Source: Phycisphaerales bacterium (GTDB lineage Bacteria > Planctomycetota > Phycisphaerae > Sedimentisphaerales > Anaerohalosphaeraceae). From it: DNA of 14,729 bases. Shown here in pieces: positions 1 through 5,350 of this stretch. The position numbers and the translations under genes are program-made. Where the stretch lies: positions 1 through 14,729 of the forward strand of contig DRGS01000184.1 in NCBI GenBank assembly GCA_011053245.1. Direction: 5' to 3'. Within the stretch, counting starts at the first letter, position 1. Each line of letters opens with the position of its first letter. The notes beneath the pieces were generated by a model that worked only from the letters and a program-made list of their open reading frames with translations, made no database searches and was not told the DNA's origin.

Positions 1-411
1 CTTACCGAACATGCCGGTGGTATAGCCTTCGGTTTTTAACATTTTGCCAACGGTGTATGTGTCGGCATCTATGGGATGCTGGCCGACGGGCTGTATTTCT
101 TTATTGCCGCGAATCTGCCCATGACCGCTGTGTAAGCCTGTCATCAACGAGCATCGCGACGGAGCACAAACGGTGTTGCCAGAGTAGTGCTGGGTGAACC
201 TGATGCCGCCAGCGGCGAGAGCGTCGATGTTCGGTGTTTTAAATTTGGTTTGGCCATAGCAGCTAAGATCGCCATAGCCGAGATCGTCGGCGAGTATGTA
301 AATTATATTTGGTTTTCGGTTTGCCGCAGGCGAAGATGTCATTGAACAAGCGCCAAGGGCAAGCGACAGGCTGCTAAGCGAGGCATATTTTAAGAAATCG
401 CGTCTTTTCAT
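1..411 (-). CDS. Sulfatase (arylsulfatase type), N-terminal part; C-terminus beyond the window
   Basis: This is a type I sulfatase that hydrolyses sulfate esters, probably on sulfated polysaccharides outside the cytoplasm. 137 codons are visible from ATG 411, and the frame is open at the window edge, so most of a roughly 450-550 residue enzyme is missing. The N-terminus MKRRDFLKY fits a twin-arginine signal. It is followed by a hydrophobic stretch ending in LGAC (Cys22), a lipobox, so a Tat-exported lipoprotein is likely. The sulfatase fold starts at PNIIYILADDLGYGD (residues 34-48; Asp42 and Asp43 are metal ligands). The catalytic signature CAPSR is at 82-86, where Cys82 would be converted to formylglycine, followed by the expected S-L-M-T-G. 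The last residues, MFGK, are the start of the usual FGKWH motif. AAAGGA lies about 6 bases before the ATG. The substrate cannot be told from this fragment. The family call is very secure. Confidence 0.95.
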   Translation of the reverse strand, partial: MKRRDFLKYASLSSLSLALGACSMTSSPAANRKPNIIYILADDLGYGDLSCYGQTKFKTPNIDALAAGGIRFTQHYSGNTVCAPSRCSLMTGLHSGHGQIRGNKEIQPVGQHPIDADTYTVGKMLKTEGYTTGMFGK

Positions 412-448
412 TTTAATCCTTTGTCATCATTTCAATAATTTGGTGCCC

Positions 449-476
449 ATCATAACAGGCAACTATATTTTGTCCA
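449..476 (-). promoter_or_regulatory. Candidate sigma-70 promoter for the sulfatase gene
   Basis: Read on the minus strand, TGGACA (plus 471-476) and TATGAT (plus 449-454) are separated by 16 bases and lie about 40 bases upstream of the sulfatase ATG. Each hexamer matches the consensus at 5 of 6 positions. The position fits, but the region is AT-rich and a chance match is possible. Confidence 0.35.
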
Positions 477-561
477 ATCTGAATTTTCCTATTTACCCCG
501 CTTCAAAATACTATTGGTTTTTTAACCGGCATAATTAAGAAACTATGAAAGCCAGATGCTC

Positions 562-603
562 GGAGACTATAATGTCTCCACGTGGTCGTCACTGGGACGC
601 CAC
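562..603 (+). ncRNA. Tandem hairpins upstream of the IS110 transposase; possible bridge-RNA remnant
   Basis: Two hairpins lie back to back. The first is GGAGAC (562-567), loop TATAAT, GTCTCC (574-579), a perfect 6-bp stem. The second pairs GTGG-T-CGTC (582-590) with GACGCCAC (596-603) around the loop ACTGG, giving 8 bp with one bulged T. In IS110-group elements the non-coding stretch before the transposase encodes a structured bridge RNA that pairs with donor and target DNA; position and structure fit that here. I cannot define the RNA ends or the guide loops, so the assignment is inference. Confidence 0.3.
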
Positions 604-638
604 AAAATTTATTGACATAAATTTGATTAAAGGAGCAT

Positions 639-836
639 ATGACCATGAAAACTATTTTAGCTATCGATCTCGGAAAACGCAACAGTGTGTTTTGTAAACT
701 CGACACAAGTTCTTTGAAAATCGAATATTCGACCGTTAAGACCAACCCAGAGAGATTTCACGACATTTTCGCCGACCTCGACAGCGAAAGTTCAATCGTT
801 CTCTTCGAGGTTGGCACCCAAGCCGGCTGGTTATCC
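639..836 (+). pseudogene. Truncated IS110-family transposase (N-terminal RuvC-like segment)
   Basis: The frame begins at ATG 639 (or ATG 645) behind AAGGAG at 630-635; the second ATG has the better spacing. The product starts MKTILAIDLGKRNSVF, with the first catalytic Asp of the IS110 DEDD fold in AIDLG. About 65 residues in comes VLFEVGTQAGWLS, which matches the position of the family's conserved VxxEAxxxAGW segment, including its acidic residue. After codon TCC at 834-836 the sequence changes into a CTCTGTGGC repeat and the frame ends at a TAA at 897-899 with unrelated residues. A full transposase is roughly 300-400 residues, so most of it is lost, including the remaining DEDD residues and the C-terminal serine domain. 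The gene is dead as a transposase. Confidence 0.7.
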
Positions 837-848
837 TGTCAAAATTTT

Positions 849-885
849 CTCTGTGGCCCTCTGTTTTCTCATTTTCCTCTGTGGC
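849..885. repeat. CTCTGTGGC short-repeat tract
   Basis: CTCTGTGGC occurs at 849-857 and 877-885, with a third partial CTCTGT at 859-864. It begins within 15 bases of the point where IS110 similarity is lost. Tracts of this type (GCCACAGAGG on the other strand) are dispersed in many environmental bacterial genomes. The remaining sequence to about 1080 is AT-rich with homopolymer runs, and I see no gene in it. Confidence 0.6.
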
Positions 886-1139
886 AAAAAAGCAGTTAAA
901 AAAAACTTCCAAATGCGCTTGCACTATCTTGCTACGGACCAAAAAAATAAAATTTTTTTACTCCTTTTCTAACAAAGACTTACCGTTTTCAGCCCAAAAA
1001 AAAATCACCGATTTTTGCATCAAACGCGCAAGTTCGTGCAAAGTATAGAGGGGGTATGTTTTTTTAGAAACAGATAAAAATGAATACAAAATTACTTAAG
1101 AAAGATCTTTTTGTGAGGAGTTTTGGTTTCCTGCAAGGC

Positions 1140-1201
1140 ACCGGTCTGCGTCCAAGCGAAGTAGTACGAGTGGTACGTCGAGCGATGGACGACTGGCCGG
1201 T
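1140..1201. repeat. 62-base imperfect hairpin in the argC-distal spacer
   Basis: ACCGG (1140-1144) pairs with CCGGT (1197-1201), and GTCCA (1150-1154) with TGGAC (1186-1190). Inside lies a smaller GTAC-gagtg-GTAC hairpin. It is GC-richer than its surroundings and looks like a small palindromic insertion unit in otherwise A-rich repeat DNA. No function is assigned. Confidence 0.4.
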
Positions 1202-1283
1202 AACGCCGCAGGGGAACAAAAGAACCACAAAAACCTCGTTTATTTCAGGAAAAGGTGCACTTTCGCGAAACCTTTTTTTGAGG

Positions 1284-1640
1284 AACGAACCCAATTTCAA
1301 CAGCTCATTTTTGACCGCAAGTAGTTGTGGTAGCGAAGGTTACAACGATTTACAAACAAAACCCAAAAACGGAACGAACCCAAACGAAGCCAATTTAAAG
1401 CCAATTTCAAAAAAGGAGAAACCGCAGCTTTCGGGTGATACCCAAGTAAAAAACAAAAAAATGAAAAGCAAACCCAATTTCCGAAATGGAAAATCCCCCG
1501 TATTCCAAAAAAACTTTTTTTTACGAAACGAACCCAATTTGAAAAACGCGGAGATAACCTTAACTATCGAAATGACAAAGGATTACAACAAATTACTCTG
1601 CAACCGACAAAGGAAAACGAACCCAATTACCAAGCCCCGC
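1284..1640 (+). repeat. Cluster of degenerate AACGAACCCAATTT repeats
   Basis: At least five copies of a core resembling AACGAACCCAATTT occur here, starting near 1284, 1373, 1470, 1526 and 1616. Two of them (1284 and 1526) also share an upstream T-run of the form ACTTTTTTT. The block accounts for most of 1284-1640. The plus strand is A-rich and has no stop in one frame, giving peptides such as RNEPNF, GTNPNEAN, RNEPNL and KTNPIT. I treat it as an interspersed non-genic repeat family. The stretch 900-1655 holds no gene I can support. Confidence 0.65.
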
Positions 1641-1655
1641 ACGTTAGTAAGGGGA

Positions 1656-2663
1656 CTATACCAGCCCCATCGTTTCTTCGATGCCGAAGATGATATTCAT
1701 ATTCTGTATAGCCTGACCAGACGCCCCTTTAATAAGGTTGTCGATCACACCGAAGCAAATGATTTTGCCTTTGGCAACCGTCGGGAAAACATGACAATAA
1801 TTACTCCCGGCCACATTCTTCACCGCCGGTGCCTTTCCCAGAACCTGCACAAACTGTTCGCTCCCGTAAAAATCATTATACAGATCGCTCAATTCCTTCT
1901 GGCTCATTTCTTTTTTCGGATCGCAATACACACTCGACAGTATCCCCCGATCGAACGGTCCGACATGCGGCTGGAAAAGCAGCTCCACTTTTTCGCCCGC
2001 TACATCCGATGCGATCTGCTCCATCTCCGGCATATGACGATGGCATCCGATCCCATACGGCAAAATATTTTCATTCATAGCCGGATAATGAAATACAGGC
2101 GATGGATTCTTACCCCCGCCCGAAACACCCGTCACCGAGTTAACGATAATCCCCTTAGTCTCGATAAGACCTTCCGCAAGCAGCGGGGCGATAGCCAGCA
2201 TCGAAACCGTAGGATAGCACCCCGGGTTAGCGACAAGATCCGCCCCTACGATACTCTCCCGAAAAAGTTCCGGCAAACCGAACGCTGCCTTCGCCAGATT
2301 CTTCGTATCGGTATGCTCCTGATAAAACTTTTCGTATACCGCAACGTCTTTGATGCGGTAATCCGCACTGAAATCTATAACCTTAACGCCAGTCGCCAGC
2401 AGCTTCGGCACAAATCCCATAGAGACCTTATGCGGCAAACAGCAAAGCGCAACTCCCGCCGATTCACTCAACTTCGCAAGGTCCAAAGGCTCGACCTCGA
2501 CATCGCACCGACCCGTAAGCTGTGGAAATATTTCCTCGATATGTCCGCACTCTTCCGGCAGGGCGGTCAAATAACTTATCTCAGCTTCCGGATGGCGCAG
2601 AATGATCTCAATGGCCTCAACACCCGTATAACCAGTAGCGCCGATTATCGCAACTCGTATCAT
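1656..2663 (-). CDS. argC: N-acetyl-gamma-glutamyl-phosphate reductase
   Basis: ArgC is the cytoplasmic enzyme for the third step of arginine biosynthesis: NADPH-dependent reduction of N-acetyl-glutamyl-5-phosphate to the semialdehyde, with release of phosphate. The 335-residue product is typical of the long bacterial form. It opens with the NADP-binding loop GATGYTG (8-14). The catalytic cysteine is Cys149 in ANPGCYPT. SVTGVSGGGK (176-185) and HRHMPEM (208-214), with the active-site His, follow as expected. ATG 2663 is preceded by AAAGGA at suitable spacing. It lies 89 bases behind rpsI on the same strand, but an intrinsic terminator intervenes, so argC probably has its own promoter or depends on read-through. 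The 3' end abuts the A-rich repeat block. No other arg genes are visible. All key motifs are intact. Confidence 0.97.
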   Translation of the reverse strand: MIRVAIIGATGYTGVEAIEIILRHPEAEISYLTALPEECGHIEEIFPQLTGRCDVEVEPLDLAKLSESAGVALCCLPHKVSMGFVPKLLATGVKVIDFSADYRIKDVAVYEKFYQEHTDTKNLAKAAFGLPELFRESIVGADLVANPGCYPTVSMLAIAPLLAEGLIETKGIIVNSVTGVSGGGKNPSPVFHYPAMNENILPYGIGCHRHMPEMEQIASDVAGEKVELLFQPHVGPFDRGILSSVYCDPKKEMSQKELSDLYNDFYGSEQFVQVLGKAPAVKNVAGSNYCHVFPTVAKGKIICFGVIDNLIKGASGQAIQNMNIIFGIEETMGLV

Positions 2664-2688
2664 AATTTAATCCTTTATTGTTACTGTC

Positions 2689-2727
2689 AAAAAAAAATGA
2701 CCGCCGGGTTTCTGTCCAGGCGGCCAT
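2689..2727 (-). terminator. Rho-independent terminator after rpsI
   Basis: On the minus strand, ATGGCCGCC (plus 2719-2727) pairs with GGCGGTCAT (plus 2697-2705): 9 bp with one G-T pair and a 13-base loop. A run of T follows, seen as nine A at plus 2689-2697. It sits about 26 bases past the rpsI stop and ends the rplM-rpsI transcript. Confidence 0.85.
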
Positions 2728-2752
2728 TGAAGTTTTGTAATATCTGCGTATC

Positions 2753-3247
2753 TTAACGCTTGCTGAACTGGAATTTCTTCCTTGCGCCCTTCTGTCCGGG
2801 TTTCTTCCGCTCGACCATACGGCTGTCACGCGTAAGGTATCCGGTTTCACGCAGGATATCCATAAGACCTTCGTCATATTTACGAAGCGCTCTGGCTACG
2901 CCTAACATTACCGCACCTGCCTGACCGCTGGTCCCGCCGCCCTTAACATTTACAAAGACGTCAAGGCTCTCAGCAGTATTCGTCGCCTTCAATGGAGCCA
3001 CAGCATCGCTGCGGTCACGCGATTGAGTGAAGTACTCGTCAAGTTTACGCTTGTTGATGATCACTTCGCCCTTACCCGGACGGATCCTTACCCTTGCAAC
3101 GCTGCTTTTACGTCTGCCGGTTCCCCAGAAAAAACCGCCCCTGTCAGGCTTATTTTTCGTTGCTGGTGCTGCGGCGACTTCGGTAACGCCCGCGGGAATA
3201 ACCGCCTCGACCAAAGGACTATCGTTTTGTTCTGCAATATCTGCCAT
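2753..3247 (-). CDS. rpsI: 30S ribosomal protein S9 with N-terminal extension
   Basis: S9 is a small-subunit protein whose C-terminal tail reaches the decoding site. The S9 core starts around residue 41 with GTGRRKSSVARV and continues through GKGEVIINKR and the central VKGGGTSGQAGAVMLGVARAL. It ends KKPGQKGARKKFQFSKR, the canonical tail with terminal SKR. The 164-residue product is longer than the usual ~130 because about 40 residues precede the core; they are rich in Ala, Val, Glu and Pro (VTEVAAAPATKNKP) and look disordered. ATG 3247 has AGGAT about 7 bases upstream, and no better start lies between it and the core, so the extension appears real. rplM ends 28 bases upstream on the same strand, the usual L13-S9 pair. 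A terminator follows. Confidence 0.98.
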   Translation of the reverse strand: MADIAEQNDSPLVEAVIPAGVTEVAAAPATKNKPDRGGFFWGTGRRKSSVARVRIRPGKGEVIINKRKLDEYFTQSRDRSDAVAPLKATNTAESLDVFVNVKGGGTSGQAGAVMLGVARALRKYDEGLMDILRETGYLTRDSRMVERKKPGQKGARKKFQFSKR

Positions 3248-3275
3248 ATTTTATCCTAATCCCACAAAAAAATTA

Positions 3276-3704
3276 TTATAGTACCATCGCTACCGGCAGT
3301 TGAGCGGTTTGTTCGTGCTCTGCGCCGCGGTAGATCTTAAGTTTCTTTAGCATCACCCGGCCCAATTTATTCTTGGGAAGCATCCTGCGAACTGCCATGC
3401 GGACGACTTCTTCCGGTCGTCTTTCCATCATGTCAGCGAAAGAGACATACTTATGACCGCTGGGATAGCCGGTATAATAATCGTACTCTTTCTTCTCCGC
3501 TTTCTTGCCGGAAAGTCTTATCTTCTCAGCGTTTACGACAATAACATAGTCACCGGTATCGACATGCGGCGTATAAATGGGCTTATCTTTGCCCATCAGA
3601 ACCATCGCTATCTTAACGGCCATACGGCCCAATATCTGCCCGTCGGCATCGGCTACGTACCACTTGCGGACGAGGTTTTCTTTTTTGGCTATGAACGACT
3701 TCAT
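3276..3704 (-). CDS. rplM: 50S ribosomal protein L13
   Basis: L13 is an early-assembly protein of the large subunit. The 142-residue length is normal. Family features are visible in order: RKWYVADADGQILGRMAVKIA (13-33), the KPIYTPHVDTGDYVIVVNAEKI region, YYTGYPSGHK (76-85), and RMAVRRMLPKNKLGRVMLKKLKIYRG near the C-terminus. ATG 3704 has GGAGT about 8 bases upstream. It is the first gene of the rplM-rpsI unit, with a consensus promoter some 40 bases before the start codon. Stop codons are doubled (TAA TAA). Confidence 0.98.
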   Translation of the reverse strand: MKSFIAKKENLVRKWYVADADGQILGRMAVKIAMVLMGKDKPIYTPHVDTGDYVIVVNAEKIRLSGKKAEKKEYDYYTGYPSGHKYVSFADMMERRPEEVVRMAVRRMLPKNKLGRVMLKKLKIYRGAEHEQTAQLPVAMVL

Positions 3705-3726
3705 TTAACTTACTCCACTACTTTCA

Positions 3727-3772
3727 ATTATAGAAAGCGTTTCATTATAGAAAGCGCCGCCAGCTATGTCAA
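3727..3772 (-). promoter_or_regulatory. Consensus sigma-70 promoter of rplM-rpsI, with a duplicated -10 box
   Basis: On the minus strand, TTGACA (plus 3767-3772) and TATAAT (plus 3744-3749) are separated by exactly 17 bases, a perfect match in sequence and spacing, with transcription predicted to start near 3737. A second TATAAT lies at plus 3727-3732 inside a 13-base direct repeat (plus 3727-3739 and 3744-3756), offset by 17 bases. The second box has no good -35 of its own. Confidence 0.85.
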
Positions 3773-3845
3773 CAGTTTTTACGATAAAAATCCTACGCAA
3801 GTGAAAATTTACGTCAAAAACAACCAAAAGCACGATTTTATGGCT

Positions 3846-3865
3846 AAAAACGCCCCCGCAGCGTT
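3846..3865 (-). terminator. Weak intrinsic terminator candidate at the end of the GNAT gene
   Basis: On the minus strand, AACGC (plus 3861-3865) pairs with GCGTT (plus 3849-3853) around a 7-base GC-rich loop, followed by a T5 run. The hairpin overlaps the stop codon. The 5-bp stem is short, so termination is only plausible. Confidence 0.3.
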
Positions 3866-4289
3866 ACCCCAAAATATATCTGTAGACGTTTGTTTCGTGT
3901 TTTTTGAAGCCGATATTCTCATAAAGCTTGTGTGCGGATTTTCGATTGGGCTCTGAAGTGAGATCGACGTTGAACGCTTTTTTGTCACGGGCAATGTTTA
4001 TTGCGTAGCGGACCAGAGCCTGGCCGATGCCTTTGCCGCGTGATTGCTCATCGACGACGACATCTTCGATGCGCGATCTCAGTGCCGAAGGGGTTCGGTA
4101 CAAAACAAGCGTTAGCATGCCGATGATAGACCCGTTTTCAGAGGCTGAGAGAAGGATAGTGGTCGGACAAGCGACGATGTCGGTGATGGTTTCTCGGCTT
4201 GGTATGGGCTTTTTCGTGAGCTGAGGCAGCAGCTTTGCGATACTCTCGATAAGCTCATCTGTGACCTGATTGACTTCAATTATTTCCAT
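3864..4289 (-). CDS. GNAT-family N-acetyltransferase
   Basis: This is an acetyl-CoA-dependent acetyltransferase of unknown substrate; 141 residues is a normal single-domain length. The acetyl-CoA pyrophosphate loop is RGKGIG (84-89), directly after the beta-4 strand IEDVVVDEQS. The alpha-4/beta-5 part reads VDLTSEPNRKSAHKLYENIGFKK (108-130), with the Asn and Tyr commonly found in the family, so the fold is complete. ATG 4289 has only a weak ribosome-binding site. The gene ends about 90 bases before the rplM promoter on the same strand and is transcribed separately. Candidate roles include amino-acid, antibiotic or protein N-terminal acetylation, and the sequence does not decide between them. 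Confidence 0.88.
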   Translation of the reverse strand: MEIIEVNQVTDELIESIAKLLPQLTKKPIPSRETITDIVACPTTILLSASENGSIIGMLTLVLYRTPSALRSRIEDVVVDEQSRGKGIGQALVRYAINIARDKKAFNVDLTSEPNRKSAHKLYENIGFKKHETNVYRYILG

Positions 4290-4335
4290 GCCAGCATATT
4301 ACAACATTGAGATAGGACTATCAAGAAATTTCGGT

Positions 4336-4355
4336 CCTGCAAATTGGGTTGCAGG
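4336..4355. repeat. Perfect 7-bp hairpin containing an inverted ACCCAATTT core
   Basis: CCTGCAA (4336-4342) and TTGCAGG (4349-4355) form a perfect stem around ATTGGG. The loop and inner stem contain the reverse complement of the AACCCAATTT core found at 1284-1640, so it may be a lone copy of that repeat. No gene on the plus strand precedes it and no T-run follows, which argues against a terminator. Confidence 0.4.
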
Positions 4356-4360
4356 TCTTT

Positions 4361-4389
4361 CCGTCTTCGTAAAACTTCGACGCGACAGG
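4361..4389. repeat. CCGTCTTCG...CGACAGG small hairpin element, copy 1
   Basis: This 29-base unit begins CCGTCTTCG, contains ACTTCG in the middle and ends CGCGACAGG. It matches the unit at 9144-9172 at 24 of 29 positions by hand alignment, and the ends of the unit at 4719-4750. The termini (CCGTC and GACAGG) are near-inverted repeats. Confidence 0.55.
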
Positions 4390-4570
4390 TGGCCCGAGAG
4401 AGTAGAAAGTAGATAATTGGGGGCGGGCGGAAAGTGACGGGGATTGGTCGTGAATAAAAAGTCAAAAAATGGGATTTTTGGGGTTTTTGAAAGTTGATTT
4501 TTCGGGAAAAACGCGGTTTATGATAGCGTAAACCCATTCTGGATATTGAAGAACCGTAGAAAACGGGGTG

Positions 4571-4673
4571 TTTTGGGGTGCTTTTTGCGCGCTTTTTGGT
4601 CGGTTTTGGTTCACTTTTTGTCAGTTTTTGTTCGTTTTGGTTGACTTTTGGTCGGTTTTGAACACTGTTTTTT
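4571..4673. repeat. Ten helically phased T-tracts (predicted curved DNA)
   Basis: Runs of 4-6 T begin at 4571, 4582, 4593, 4604, 4615, 4625, 4635, 4646, 4656 and 4668. Spacings are 11, 11, 11, 11, 10, 10, 11, 10 and 12 bases, close to one helical turn. The intervening bases are loose variants of GGTCGG/GGTTCAC, so this is a degenerate ~10.5-base tandem array. Phased A/T-tracts are known to bend DNA. It lies in the spacer between the GNAT gene and the HD operon. Confidence 0.7.
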
Positions 4674-4718
4674 CAGGTGTAAACAATTCGGGTTTCTGAT
4701 TTTAACAGCTTTTTTTGA

Positions 4719-4750
4719 CCCGTCTTCGCCGGAGGCTACGCCGCGACAGG
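4719..4750. repeat. CCGTCTTCG...CGACAGG small hairpin element, copy 2
   Basis: It begins CCCGTCTTCG and ends CGCCGCGACAGG, with GGCTACG inside. With its flanks it forms a palindrome: TGACCCGTC (4716-4724) pairs with GACAGGTCA (4745-4753) at 8 of 9 positions. It belongs to the same family as the units at 4361 and 9144. Confidence 0.55.
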
Positions 4751-4857
4751 TCAGGATAACAGGATGTTTAATTATTGGTTTTAACTACAACAGCAACTAC
4801 AACAACGGGATAAAACATTGATTTACAGGGATTTGGAATTTTTGTGTTTTTAACTAC

Positions 4858-4890
4858 CGGAACCACGAATGGACACTAATGGGCACGAAG
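4858..4890. repeat. ACGAATGGACAC-type degenerate short repeat
   Basis: The stretch after 4858 reads as loose ~10-12-base units: ACCACGAATGG, ACACTAATGGG, CACGAAGAAAAGG. The same AACCACGAATG motif is a dispersed repeat in many environmental genomes. It is non-coding filler in the 4290-5350 spacer. Confidence 0.4.
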
Positions 4891-4963
4891 AAAAGGTGTT
4901 TTTGGGGGAATACGAAGAAAAAAAGGAATTGTTGATTATTGGGGATGGATGGGGGATTTAATA

Positions 4964-4991
4964 GTTTTTAGTTTTTGGTTTTTAGTTTTTA
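4964..4991. repeat. GTTTTTA 7-base tandem repeat, four units
   Basis: GTTTTTA, GTTTTTG, GTTTTTA and GTTTTTA are consecutive 7-base units at 4964-4991, followed by a decaying GTTG. This is a simple tandem repeat prone to slippage. Together with the phased T-tracts, hairpins and dispersed repeats it fills the roughly 1 kb spacer 4290-5350, in which I see no credible gene. Confidence 0.6.
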
Positions 4992-5088
4992 GTTGTGGAA
5001 TTTTCTGTCTTAATAGGGATTTGGAATATTTCTGTTTTCAGGGGGATTTTCTTGACATTTGGGTTATTTATGTTTAGTTTGTCGGTAC

Positions 5089-5275
5089 TACTTCGCTGTT
5101 CAGCTACGAAGTATTTTAAATTGTGGATTAGGTCCTCCGCCGCCATCCTACTTCGCCAAGGCTACGAAGGATTTGACAACTACGAAGCAACCGGCTATGG
5201 AGGATCTTCGATTGGTTATCCGGCGTCGCTGTTCTACTTCGCTAAAGCTTCGAAGAAACCGGCTATGCCGCGACA
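5089..5275. repeat. Three TACTTCG...CGAAG hairpins and a CGACAGG end
   Basis: Three related hairpins occur. TACTTCG (5089-5095) pairs with CGAAGTA (5107-5113). CTTCG (5151-5155) pairs with CGAAG (5165-5169). CTTCG (5237-5241) pairs with CGAAG (5251-5255). Each is preceded by TA and has a short GCYRAAGC-like loop. The last is followed by CCGGCTATGCCGCGACAGG, which shares its end with the CCGTCTTCG...CGACAGG elements. The cluster ends about 75 bases before the HD gene start. Confidence 0.55.
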
Positions 5276-5350
5276 GGAAAGTGGAGATGTTAGAAAAAGT
5301 TGTCTGGCCTTTTTAGTTTGTCCAAAACGAGATATGAAAAGAAATTGAAA

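Larger units (their letters stand above)
480..836 (+). mobile_element. Remnant of an IS110-family insertion sequence (left part only)
   Basis: The segment has the layout of the left part of an IS110-group element: a non-coding leader with stable hairpins (562-603), then the beginning of a DEDD-type transposase (from 639). Transposase similarity stops near 836, directly before a CTCTGTGGC repeat tract, so the catalytic core and right end are missing. The left boundary is not visible: IS110 elements lack terminal inverted repeats and make no target duplication, so 480 is a nominal limit chosen because a candidate sulfatase promoter ends at 476. The remnant cannot move by itself. Confidence 0.6.

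Noticed and set aside
503..745. 80-codon minus-strand frame over the IS110 leader and transposase start
   Set aside because: It is antisense to recognisable transposase sequence and to the paired hairpins, with no plausible ribosome-binding site or family similarity.
837..899. C-terminal 20 residues of the truncated transposase frame
   Set aside because: After residue 66 the frame reads through CTCTGTGGC repeats, so these residues are not transposase sequence.
1284..1640. CRISPR-like or origin iteron array from the AACGAACCCAATTT copies
   Set aside because: Copies are irregularly spaced and degenerate, and no replication or cas gene lies nearby. A dispersed repeat family fits better.
1080..2756. 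558-codon open frame on the plus strand
   Set aside because: It runs through the A-rich repeat block and then antisense across the whole of argC. The peptide has no domain character, and argC on the other strand is a clear match with all catalytic motifs.
4336..4355. Intrinsic terminator at the CCTGCAA/TTGCAGG hairpin
   Set aside because: No gene on the plus strand ends before it, the GNAT gene is on the other strand and starts 47 bases away, and no T-run follows the stem.
5052..5080. TTGACA with TAGTTT 17 bases downstream as promoter of the HD operon
   Set aside because: The -35 is perfect, but the -10 matches only 3 of 6 positions and it lies about 270 bases upstream inside repeat DNA. 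No better promoter was found, so the operon's promoter remains unassigned.
4361..5275. CRISPR array from the recurring CTTCG repeats
   Set aside because: Repeats differ in length and sequence, spacing is irregular, no constant-length spacers exist and no cas gene is present.
4995..5348. 117-codon open frame before the HD gene
   Set aside because: It covers the GTTTTTA repeat edge and the three CTTCG hairpins. Two plus-strand frames are open at once, which fits low-complexity repeat DNA, and the peptide resembles no family.
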